DNA of 23,079 nucleotides from Fen-178 sp049516835 (GTDB lineage: Bacteria; Acidobacteriota; Terriglobia; Bryobacterales; Bryobacteraceae). Position numbers and translations under genes: made by a program. Positions 15,206 to 21,349 of the stretch are shown here, piece by piece (position 1 is the stretch's first letter; each line of letters begins with the position of its first letter). The stretch lies in NCBI GenBank assembly GCA_049516835.1, contig JBEKSR010000083.1:1-23079 (forward strand). Direction: 5' to 3'. The notes under the pieces were generated by a model, which did no database searches, was not told the origin of the DNA, and saw nothing but the letters and a program-made list of their open reading frames with translations.

Positions 15206-15251
15206 TGGAGCTGGCGGAGGGATTTGAACCCCCGACCCTCTGATTACAAAT
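15206..15251. repeat. attR: 46-bp repeat forming the 3' part of the restored tRNA-Thr(TGT)
   Basis: It is identical to 4149-4194. The crossover lies somewhere in these 46 bp, within the 3' part of the tRNA gene from the anticodon loop to CCA. The copy here completes a full tRNA, so integration leaves the host gene intact. Confidence 0.96.
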
Positions 15252-15281
15252 CAGATGCTCTACCAACTGAGCTACGCCAGC
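15206..15281 (-). tRNA. tRNA-Thr, anticodon TGT (integration target)
   Basis: This is a complete 76-nt cloverleaf with encoded CCA. The acceptor stem is CGCCAGC/GCTGGCG as written on the plus strand. The anticodon stem TCTGA/TCAGA encloses TTTGTAA, giving TGT. Its 3' 46 nt form attR; the remaining 5' 30 nt are chromosomal. Confidence 0.97.
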
Positions 15282-15291
15282 CGGCTCGAAG

Positions 15292-15366
15292 TGGAGCGGG
15301 AGACGGGGATCGAACCCGCGACCAACAGCTTGGAAGGCTGTGACTCTACCACTGAGTTACTCCCGC
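15292..15366 (-). tRNA. tRNA-Gly, anticodon TCC
   Basis: The 75-nt cloverleaf has encoded CCA, acceptor stem GCGGGAG/CTCCCGC, and anticodon arm ACAGC-CTTCCAA-GCTGT giving TCC. It lies 10 bp upstream of tRNA-Thr(TGT) on the same strand, so the two are one transcript. Confidence 0.97.
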
Positions 15367-15426
15367 TCGTCCCTTTCCATTCTACCAGCGCTTGCCCTCC
15401 CGCGCGCAATGCTCGTACAGTAAGAT

Positions 15427-15774
15427 TTGCACGAGATGAGCATTGCCGCGGCCGTGCTGGAGACCCTCCGCGCCGAAGCCGCCAATCACGGCGGCGCGCG
15501 CGTCGCCCGCGCCGGCCTGCGTATCGGCGAACTCTCGGGCGTCGAGCCGGAATCGCTGCGCTTCTGCCTCGAAACCCTGGTCTCCGGCAGCGATCTCGAT
15601 CCCCTGGCCTTCGATTTCGAACTCTGCCCCTGGACCCGCCGCTGCCGCGCTTGCGGCGCCGCGTTCCGCGTGGTGGAGTGGAACCCCGCCTGCCCCACGT
15701 GTGGCTCGGCCGACACCGAGGCCGCCGGGGGTGATCAAATGGAATTGACGTACCTGGAACTGGAGGAGCCCTGA
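15427..15774 (+). CDS. hypA: HypA, nickel metallochaperone for hydrogenase maturation
   Basis: HypA delivers nickel to the large subunit of [NiFe]-hydrogenase together with HypB. This 115-residue protein begins MHEMSIAAAVLETLRAEA. His2 is the essential nickel ligand, which requires the TTG codon at 15427 as start; the ATG at 15436 would remove it. The structural zinc site is present as C73/C76 (CRAC) and C89/C92 (CPTC). Length is typical. The stop overlaps the hypB start (TGATG). No Shine-Dalgarno is obvious before the TTG, so expression may be low. No hydrogenase or other hyp gene lies in the window. Confidence 0.93.
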   Translation: MHEMSIAAAVLETLRAEAANHGGARVARAGLRIGELSGVEPESLRFCLETLVSGSDLDPLAFDFELCPWTRRCRACGAAFRVVEWNPACPTCGSADTEAAGGDQMELTYLELEEP

Positions 15775-16415
15775 TGCGCGTTCCCCTCGAACGCAAGGTT
15801 CTCAACGAAAACGACCGCATCGCCGCCACCCTGCGCGAGCGGTTTCAAAACCACCGCGTGTTTTGCCTGAACCTGATCAGTTCCCCCGGCTCCGGCAAGA
15901 CTTCGCTGCTCGAGCGCACGCTCGAAGGCTTCGGCCCGGAGCGCCGCATCGCCGTGCTCACCGGCGACATCCAGACCGATAACGACGCGCGCCGCCTCGA
16001 GCATTTCGGATTCCCCGTGCGCCAGATCACGACCGGCGGCGCCTGCCATCTGGACGCCCGCATGGTGGAGCGCGCCCTCGCAGGCTGGCCCGTCGAGGAC
16101 CTCGAGATTCTGTTCCTCGAAAACGTCGGCAACCTGGTCTGCCCCACCAGCTACGATCTCGGCGAAGAGGCCCGCGCCGTGCTGCTGAGCGTCACTGAAG
16201 GCGAGGACAAACCGCTCAAATACCCGGCCACCTTCCACCATGCCGACCTGATGGTCCTCAACAAAATCGACCTGCTGCCCTACGTTCCGTTCCAGGCCGA
16301 AGTGGCTAAAGAAAACGCGCGCCGCGTGCAGCCCGGCATCGAAATACTGGACGTCTCCTGCACCACCGGCGAGGGGATCGACCGCTGGCGCGCCTGGCTC
16401 GATCGTCACCTATGA
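15774..16415 (+). CDS. hypB: HypB, hydrogenase nickel incorporation GTPase
   Basis: HypB is a SIMIBI-class GTPase that supplies nickel with HypA during [NiFe]-hydrogenase maturation. The 213-residue protein has a Walker A loop SSPGSGKT (36-43) and the TGDIQTDNDARR segment (63-74). The metal-binding TGGACHLDA has Cys91/His92, followed by ENVGNLVCP (116-124) and the guanine motif NKID (163-166). The N-terminal His-rich nickel store found in some HypB proteins is absent. It overlaps hypA upstream by one base and the next gene by 4 bp (ATGA), so the three form one operon. Confidence 0.96.
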   Translation: MRVPLERKVLNENDRIAATLRERFQNHRVFCLNLISSPGSGKTSLLERTLEGFGPERRIAVLTGDIQTDNDARRLEHFGFPVRQITTGGACHLDARMVERALAGWPVEDLEILFLENVGNLVCPTSYDLGEEARAVLLSVTEGEDKPLKYPATFHHADLMVLNKIDLLPYVPFQAEVAKENARRVQPGIEILDVSCTTGEGIDRWRAWLDRHL

Positions 16416-16615
16416 GCGAATTCCCGGTGCTCAACGCTCTCGTCTTCGCCGCCCTCGGCATCCTGGTTTTTGTGATCGCGTTGGCCATCATCGCGAAACT
16501 GGCGCCGTTCCATGTCTGGAAGGAAATCGTCGAGGAGCGCAACGTAGCCGCGGCCATCCTGGCCGGAGCCGTGGCCCTGGGCCTGTGCTGGATCATCGCC
16601 GCCGCGATGCATTAA
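16412..16615 (+). CDS. DUF350-like small membrane protein
   Basis: The 67-residue product has two membrane helices (about 8-29 and 46-65) around the segment LAPFHVWKEIVEERNVAAAI, which matches the core of DUF350 proteins. Those are uncharacterised inner-membrane proteins, usually longer with repeated units; this is a single unit. The ATG overlaps the hypB stop (ATGA), suggesting translational coupling. Why it accompanies hypAB is unknown. Its TAA stop lies within the first bases of a large inverted repeat. Confidence 0.8.
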   Translation: MSEFPVLNALVFAALGILVFVIALAIIAKLAPFHVWKEIVEERNVAAAILAGAVALGLCWIIAAAMH

Positions 16616-16692
16616 AATTCGGTGACTGACACACGCGTCCCAAGGCGCGGTTCTTGCGCCGCGCGGACGCTGGTGTCTGTCACCGAATTTTA
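16613..16692. repeat. 80-bp palindromic repeat element (REP/MITE-like) after the hyp operon
   Basis: The arms 16613-16640 and 16665-16692 form a 28-bp imperfect inverted repeat (outer TAAAATTCGGTGAC, only a few mismatches in the inner half). The loop has an extra GGCGC/GCGCC stem. It can act as a transcript end for hypAB-DUF350 and is likely one of many genomic copies; the family claim is from memory. Confidence 0.75.
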
Positions 16693-16700
16693 GGGCCAGG

Positions 16701-16946
16701 TTAGCCGCCCCCGGTGCTCACAAGCCGCAGGTCGGCGGTGACCGGCAGTTCGAAGAGGTCCGCCCGCAGAAGCCGCGTCGTGAAGAACAGCACCTCGAGA
16801 TTCTCAACCTCACCGGTACTGGGGTTGAGCCGCGCAACTATTTCGTCCGGCAATTCCTCCGACTCCTGCTCCGCGTACGGCGGGCACTTGTCGATGTGGA
16901 GGATGTCGGCCTCCCGATCGTATTTGAATCTCAGCTTCGCCGCCAT
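16701..16946 (-). CDS. DUF2283 family protein
   Basis: The 81-residue product reads MAAKLRFKYDREADILHIDK, followed by a Pro/Tyr/acidic stretch and LPDEIVARLNPSTGEVENLE. This is the DUF2283 pattern (short beta-rich proteins, D-x-E-A-D-x-L-x-I at the start). The ATG at 16946 is set by AGGAG 7 bp upstream; the open frame before it runs through a repeat element. Function is unknown. It is isolated between two palindromic repeats. Confidence 0.8.
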   Translation of the reverse strand: MAAKLRFKYDREADILHIDKCPPYAEQESEELPDEIVARLNPSTGEVENLEVLFFTTRLLRADLFELPVTADLRLVSTGGG

Positions 16947-16968
16947 TCGACTGCTCCTAGTGCTTAAC

Positions 16969-17058
16969 GTGGGGCGGTCCCCCTGGACCGCGCCGGGTCC
17001 CCTGACCCGGCCCAACCCGACCTGGGGGTCGGGTTGCGGCTCAGGGGAGCCGCCCCAC
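16969..17058. repeat. Four-hairpin repeat element with GTGGGGC...GCCCCAC ends
   Basis: Four consecutive perfect hairpins lie here. GCGGTCC/GGACCGC has loop CCCT (16974-16991). CCGGGTC/GACCCGG has loop CCCT (16993-17010). CAACCCGACC/GGTCGGGTTG has loop TGGG (17013-17036). GCGGCTC/GAGCCGC has loop AGGG (17036-17053). The whole is bounded by GTGGGGCGG and CCGCCCCAC. Loops one/two are complementary to loop four. Confidence 0.8.
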
Positions 17059-17078
17059 ACAACGTGGCAAGCCACGCA

Positions 17079-18443
17079 TTACTTGCACCGCACTACACTA
17101 GATTCTACGCCGCACGCCCGGCACCCACTCGCGAATTCCGCCGCCTCGCGCACCCAAGCAAGCGCCCGCAGAATCCGCGGCACATCCTCGTAACCGTAGG
17201 ACAGCCGAAGCTGCCGCTTGCCTCGCGCCGCCAGATCGCCTCGCGGGTGGACGCAGTATTCGCCCGGAATGTACATGACGCGAGGCCTTCGGTTGCCCTC
17301 CGGGCCGTCCACCGCCGCGTCGCCCGTGGTGCGGGTCAGAAACCGGAAGAAGGCCGAGGACGGGTGGGTCTCGACATCCCGAAACGTCAGGTAGTAATAG
17401 AAACCCGCGCTGCCGCCGCGGCACTCCTCGAGAAATGGTCCCAGGCTCCGCTCGATCCCATCCTTTACCGCCACCGCCTTCTCGCGATAGCCTGCGTTCA
17501 CCGCGCACAGTTGCTCCGCAATGCGCCGGTCGAGCAGAAAGCTGGCCATCTCCTGCACGAAGAGCGGCGCGCTGAAACCGGCATCGCTGGTCTTCTGCAC
17601 CATGGCATTCATCAACGGACCGTCGGGACCCAGCAGATACCCGATCCGCAGCCCCGGCGCCAGCACTTTTGAAAGGGTGCCGATCTCGTACGCGATCCCC
17701 AGATCGTCTTCCCTCAGGACCGAAACGAATGGTTCGGCCCGCGGGTCGTGCAGCAGCAGCTCATAGGCCAAGTCGTAGAAGATCGGAATCCGGCGCCCCT
17801 GTTCGCGCGACAGCCTGGCCGCCACTTCGAGCAGCGCCCGGCGCCGCTCGTTCGACAGGATGGTGCACGACGGATTGTTGACCGTGACCACGTAAAGGAA
17901 GGCGATCCGTTCGACGGCGCCGCCCAGCGCCCGCAGTTTGCCCTCGAGCGCAGCCAAGCCGATTCCCTCTTCATCCTCGGGAACGGCGAGCACTTCGAAG
18001 CCTTTGCGTTCGAGGGCGTCGGAGTAGATGTAGTACATGGGATCGGAGGTGACGACGATTCCCGGCGCGACCACCTCCGCCAGTCCTTCGAGGATACTGG
18101 TGGCGCCGCACGGGCCGATGATCAGACGCTGGCGCGCCACGGTGGCCTCATCCAGCCCTCCGATTCGCATCCCGGTCAGGAACCGGCGCAGAGATTCGAC
18201 CAGGTTCGCCGAGCCGTCCGGGCCGCCGTAGTTGAACGCCTGTCGGTACTTCACGCTGTCGCTCGCCACAGCCTGCACGGCTTCCGTCAGGCGGGCCACC
18301 GGGATGGTCTTCTCGTTCACGTATCCGACGCCCAGATTGATGTCCACGCCGTCGCGAAAATCGCTCGCGAACTCCGCCATCATCCGGTTGACGGGAGATG
18401 GTTGCGCCGACGCCTGGCCATATGGGGACAGGTGAATCTGCAT
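17079..18443 (-). CDS. PLP-dependent aminotransferase, class I/II
   Basis: This 454-residue fold-type I enzyme has the expected residues. N190 is in VVTVNNPSC, D224 and Y227 in FYDLAYELL, and the Schiff-base lysine K259 in GTLSKVLAPGLRIGYLLGP. A carboxylate-binding arginine is R413 (RLSYGYED). The overall pattern is close to the 2-aminoadipate/MocR-type aminotransferases. Substrate is not deducible. It starts 9 bp after the stop of the ThDP enzyme gene with GGGG 7 bp upstream, so it is the third gene of the DUF362-ThDP-aminotransferase operon. A keto acid made or used by the ThDP enzyme could be its partner substrate; this is inference. The C-terminal tail has two Cys (GCRACG). Confidence 0.88.
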   Translation of the reverse strand: MQIHLSPYGQASAQPSPVNRMMAEFASDFRDGVDINLGVGYVNEKTIPVARLTEAVQAVASDSVKYRQAFNYGGPDGSANLVESLRRFLTGMRIGGLDEATVARQRLIIGPCGATSILEGLAEVVAPGIVVTSDPMYYIYSDALERKGFEVLAVPEDEEGIGLAALEGKLRALGGAVERIAFLYVVTVNNPSCTILSNERRRALLEVAARLSREQGRRIPIFYDLAYELLLHDPRAEPFVSVLREDDLGIAYEIGTLSKVLAPGLRIGYLLGPDGPLMNAMVQKTSDAGFSAPLFVQEMASFLLDRRIAEQLCAVNAGYREKAVAVKDGIERSLGPFLEECRGGSAGFYYYLTFRDVETHPSSAFFRFLTRTTGDAAVDGPEGNRRPRVMYIPGEYCVHPRGDLAARGKRQLRLSYGYEDVPRILRALAWVREAAEFASGCRACGVESSVVRCK

Positions 18444-18452
18444 GAGATACCC

Positions 18453-20027
18453 CTACTCTAAAACCGCCTCGATCAGCGCCGGCCCAGCCTGCCTCACGGC
18501 CGCGCGGAACTGGGTCACAAATTCGTCCGCCGTGGTGGCGCGCGTGGCCGGGACGCCCATGCCTTCCGACAGCTTCACCCAGTCCAGGTCCGGCCGGCTG
18601 ATATCGACCATGTCGTTCGCCCTCCGGCCCATCTCACCGGCGCCGGTCCTTTGCATCTCGATATCCAGAATCCGGTAGCGGCGATTCGCCAGGATCACGG
18701 TCACCACGTCCACTCGCTCCCGCGCCATGGTCCAGAGCGATTGCAACGTGTACATGCCGCTGCCGTCGGCTTCGAGCGCGATCACCTTCCGGTCCGGGCA
18801 CGCCAGCGCGGCGCCGAGAGCCACCGGCAGGCCTTGGCCGATGGCCCCGCCCGTGACGGGCAGAAGATCGTAGCTTGCCGCCGAAGAGAGGTGCCGCAAA
18901 ATGGCTTCGCCGGAAGAGACCATCTCGTCGGAGAGGATCGATCCCTCCGGCAGCAGACTGGCCAAGGCCCGGCCAATCGTATCCGGCGACAGGCCGGCGC
19001 CCTCAGGCAGCGCTGGCCGCGATGGGGTGCCCTCTGGGCCCGGCGCCGGCGGCGCAATGCGTCCGACGCCGCATGCCTCGACGAGTGCTTCGAGCGCCTC
19101 CGTGCCGTTTGACTCAATCGGCGCCAGCACGTGGAGAGCGCAATCCTCCGGCGCCAGGTAGCTCCGGCGCCCCGGGTATCCGAAAAAGGAAATCGGCGGC
19201 TGGCTTTCCACCAGGATGAGGTGTTTCAACCCCGCCAGCATGGGCTCAGCTTTCTCCGGGAAGTACGCCAGCCGCTGCGGCGTAAACCTCCCGCCTCCGC
19301 ACACCATCCGCGCGGCGTAGCGGTTGGCAAACACGCGCACGTCCGTGCCGGCCGCAAGTTGTCCCGCCGCAACGCTTCCTCGCTCCAGCAGTGCGCTGCC
19401 GCCGAGCAGCAATCCGGCGGGCTCACCGGCGCTCAATATTCGAGCCGCTTCGCGGACGCACTCAGCCCCGGGTCCCGGCGCGGCTTCGCGTGGCTTCGCC
19501 GGGCCCAGAGGGCGCCCCGGCTCGCCGCCATCGCTCCAGGAAAAGTCGGCGGGCACAATCAGAGTCGCTATCTGCCCCGGCGGTGCGCACGCGGCGCGGA
19601 TGGTGGCCGCGGCCGCCTCACCCATATCCTCGGCTCGTTCCAGGGTTCGGACGTAACCCGAAACCGTGCGCGCGAACGCCTCAATGTCGGCCGAGAGCGG
19701 AGCGTCGCAGCGCAGGTGCCCCGTGGTGTGCTGCCCCACGATGCTCACCACCGGCGAACGCGCTTTCCGCGCGTTATGAAAGTTGGAGAGGCCGTTGCCC
19801 AATCCGGGGCCCAGGTGCAACAACGTGGCGGCCGGCCGCCGCAACATGCGCGCATAGCCGTCCGCCGCGCCCGAGCACACTCCCTCAAACAGGCACAACA
19901 CGCCTCGCATCCCCGGGACGCGGTCCAGTGCCGCTACGAACTGCATCTCGGACGTCCCCGGGTTCATGAAGCAGGTATCCACTCCATGCGCCAGCAGGGT
20001 TCTCAGAAGACACTCGGCTCCGTTCAT
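18453..20027 (-). CDS. ThDP-dependent enzyme, acetolactate-synthase/benzoylformate-decarboxylase-like
   Basis: The 524-residue product begins MNGAECLLRTLLAHGVDTCF and has the N-terminal pyrimidine-binding domain with catalytic Glu48 (LFEGVCSGAADG). A central domain follows, then the cofactor motif ADGSG (420-424) with N448 (the GDG...N motif with Ala in place of the first Gly). Genes of this type are often labelled acetolactate synthase large subunit, but no regulatory subunit follows and the context is not ilv. A decarboxylase or carboligase on an unknown 2-keto acid is likely. The ATG at 20027 is chosen by homology to family N-termini; its ribosome-binding site is weak. It sits 20 bp after DUF362 and 9 bp before the aminotransferase. 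Confidence 0.87.
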   Translation of the reverse strand: MNGAECLLRTLLAHGVDTCFMNPGTSEMQFVAALDRVPGMRGVLCLFEGVCSGAADGYARMLRRPAATLLHLGPGLGNGLSNFHNARKARSPVVSIVGQHTTGHLRCDAPLSADIEAFARTVSGYVRTLERAEDMGEAAAATIRAACAPPGQIATLIVPADFSWSDGGEPGRPLGPAKPREAAPGPGAECVREAARILSAGEPAGLLLGGSALLERGSVAAGQLAAGTDVRVFANRYAARMVCGGGRFTPQRLAYFPEKAEPMLAGLKHLILVESQPPISFFGYPGRRSYLAPEDCALHVLAPIESNGTEALEALVEACGVGRIAPPAPGPEGTPSRPALPEGAGLSPDTIGRALASLLPEGSILSDEMVSSGEAILRHLSSAASYDLLPVTGGAIGQGLPVALGAALACPDRKVIALEADGSGMYTLQSLWTMARERVDVVTVILANRRYRILDIEMQRTGAGEMGRRANDMVDISRPDLDWVKLSEGMGVPATRATTADEFVTQFRAAVRQAGPALIEAVLE

Positions 20028-20047
20028 TGTGTAAGTACCACCGCCGT

Positions 20048-21175
20048 TCAACCTCGATCCAAAGCCAGGGGAGCCATCCACTGCAAATCGCGGTCCGTGT
20101 TCGAGTGCAAGCGGTACTTTCGGGCCACCGCGGCGATCTTCTCGCCGCGAACCTCGATCTTCGAGATATCGTAGTTGCCGATACCCACCTGCTCGCAATA
20201 TTGCAGGTAGCCCACCCAACGCGGGTCGATGCCCATGGCTTCGACGCCCACGCGATCGGCGGCCACGTAATCCAGCGAGGCGATAGCGATACGGGATGGA
20301 ACCGGCGTCCCGGATACCGGGCCATTCCCCTCCATGCCCTCCAGGCCGTCAATCACCGTGGCGCCCCAGAACGGAGCTAGTTTCTGTGCCGTCAAGAAGA
20401 GGTTGTAGTTCATCAGGTGAGGGCCCCAGGGGGGCTGCTGCATGCCTGTGTGGAGCTTGATTTTGTCGTTCCACCTCTCCTGGCCGTTCACGCTGCCCGG
20501 CGTGGCGTTCGGGCTGTGCAGCGGAGCGCCCATCACCAGGTTCTTCACGCCCATTGTCGCCACCACGGAATCGTGCGTCTTCGGTATCGACGCGCTCAGA
20601 ATAAACGCATCGGGGTCCATCAGACGCGCGGCCAGCCGGACCGGGAACATCTGGAGATTGGCGTCGATCAACGCTGAGGCGACGTACTTCGCTTCCCGAT
20701 TGAGGTCGATCAGCTCCACTTTCAGCGATCGATATTCCGCGATCGCCTGCCGGTACTTGAAATTGTCGAAGCCCTCCATGGTATTGCCGGAGGACGCCTC
20801 GGCGATGACCACCGGCCCCTTGAACCGCGGCCCCAGGTAGTCCAGGATGCCGCGCAGCGTGTCGGCGTGCGTGGCCGCCAGTTGCTTGACAGTGCTGGTG
20901 AGGTTGGGCTTGATGAGAACGTACTGCTTGCGTTTGAGCGCCGGGGCCAGTTCCCGGTCAATGGCCATCAGCGACTCATAGACGATCTTCCGGCGGTCTT
21001 CGCCCCGCATCAGCGACACCACCGAGCGCGCTGCGGCCGGCGTGACCACGGGCAAAGGCAGCGGCACCGCCGGTTGGGGCGGCTGCTGCGCGCGCAAGAA
21101 GCGGACCCCCGCGGGCGCCCCGGACCCAATGGCAGCGATCCGAAGCAGGTTCCTTCGCGAAACGGTCTTCACCAC
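20048..21175 (-). CDS. DUF362 domain protein with Tat signal
   Basis: The 375-residue product has a twin-arginine signal (VSRRNLLRIAAIG, residues 5-17) and an AQQPPQ cleavage zone. The DUF362 core follows: YVLIKPNLTS, GPVVIAEASSG, FILSASIPKTHDSVVATMGV, and LDYVAADRVGVEAMG near the C-terminus. DUF362 proteins are uncharacterised; some carry ferredoxin domains, but this one lacks any Cys cluster. It starts with GTG. It is the first gene of a three-gene leftward unit with the ThDP enzyme and aminotransferase. Export to the periplasm sets it apart from these two cytoplasmic enzymes, so the shared role is unclear. Confidence 0.88.
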   Translation of the reverse strand: MVKTVSRRNLLRIAAIGSGAPAGVRFLRAQQPPQPAVPLPLPVVTPAAARSVVSLMRGEDRRKIVYESLMAIDRELAPALKRKQYVLIKPNLTSTVKQLAATHADTLRGILDYLGPRFKGPVVIAEASSGNTMEGFDNFKYRQAIAEYRSLKVELIDLNREAKYVASALIDANLQMFPVRLAARLMDPDAFILSASIPKTHDSVVATMGVKNLVMGAPLHSPNATPGSVNGQERWNDKIKLHTGMQQPPWGPHLMNYNLFLTAQKLAPFWGATVIDGLEGMEGNGPVSGTPVPSRIAIASLDYVAADRVGVEAMGIDPRWVGYLQYCEQVGIGNYDISKIEVRGEKIAAVARKYRLHSNTDRDLQWMAPLALDRG

Positions 21176-21207
21176 CCTAATATATCAACCAGCACCTAGT
21201 GCAGTTT

Positions 21208-21329
21208 TGTGGGGCAGGCAATCTTGCCTGCAGCCGCCTGTCAGGCGGCTCTTTCGAGGCACGTGAGAGTCTCCGATCCCCGCAGGCGCCGGCTGAAAGC
21301 CGGCTGCAGCCAGGATTGGCTGCCCCACA
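21208..21329. repeat. 122-bp inverted-repeat element with TGTGGGGC...GCCCCACA ends
   Basis: The 31-bp arms (21208-21238 and 21299-21329) are complementary with four mismatches. Two internal hairpins, GCCGCCTG/CAGGCGGC and GCCGGCT/AGCCGGC, lie between them. The termini match those of the element at 16969-17058, so both belong to one family of non-autonomous repeats. It fills the gap between leuA and the DUF362 gene and may terminate leuA transcripts. Confidence 0.8.
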
Positions 21330-21349
21330 GTTCTGCCTGCCGCAGACCA

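Larger units (their letters stand above)
4195..15251 (+). mobile_element. 11,057-bp integrative element in tRNA-Thr(TGT): candidate phage satellite carrying terminase
   Basis: The boundaries are set by the perfect 46-bp repeats; one repeat copy is counted in the element. Contents are a tyrosine integrase adjacent to attR, a divergent regulator/excisionase-like pair, and a leftward operon with a DUF1376 replication protein, a small-terminase candidate, TerL and small proteins. A three-gene cargo module lies next to attL. No portal, major capsid, protease, tail, holin or lysin gene is recognisable, so it cannot form particles by itself as far as the sequence shows. Intact motifs, overlapping starts and good ribosome-binding sites argue against decay. 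Size and plan resemble PICI/P4-like satellites; a deleted prophage is the main alternative. Confidence 0.9.

Noticed and set aside
16947..17075. N-terminal extension of the DUF2283 frame
   Set aside because: The extra residues are translated from the four-hairpin repeat; AGGAG before the ATG at 16946 marks the real start.
18453..20027. Calling the ThDP enzyme IlvB (biosynthetic acetolactate synthase)
   Set aside because: No IlvN partner, no ilvC neighbour, and the N-terminal pattern fits the broader benzoylformate-decarboxylase-like group; specificity cannot be read from sequence.
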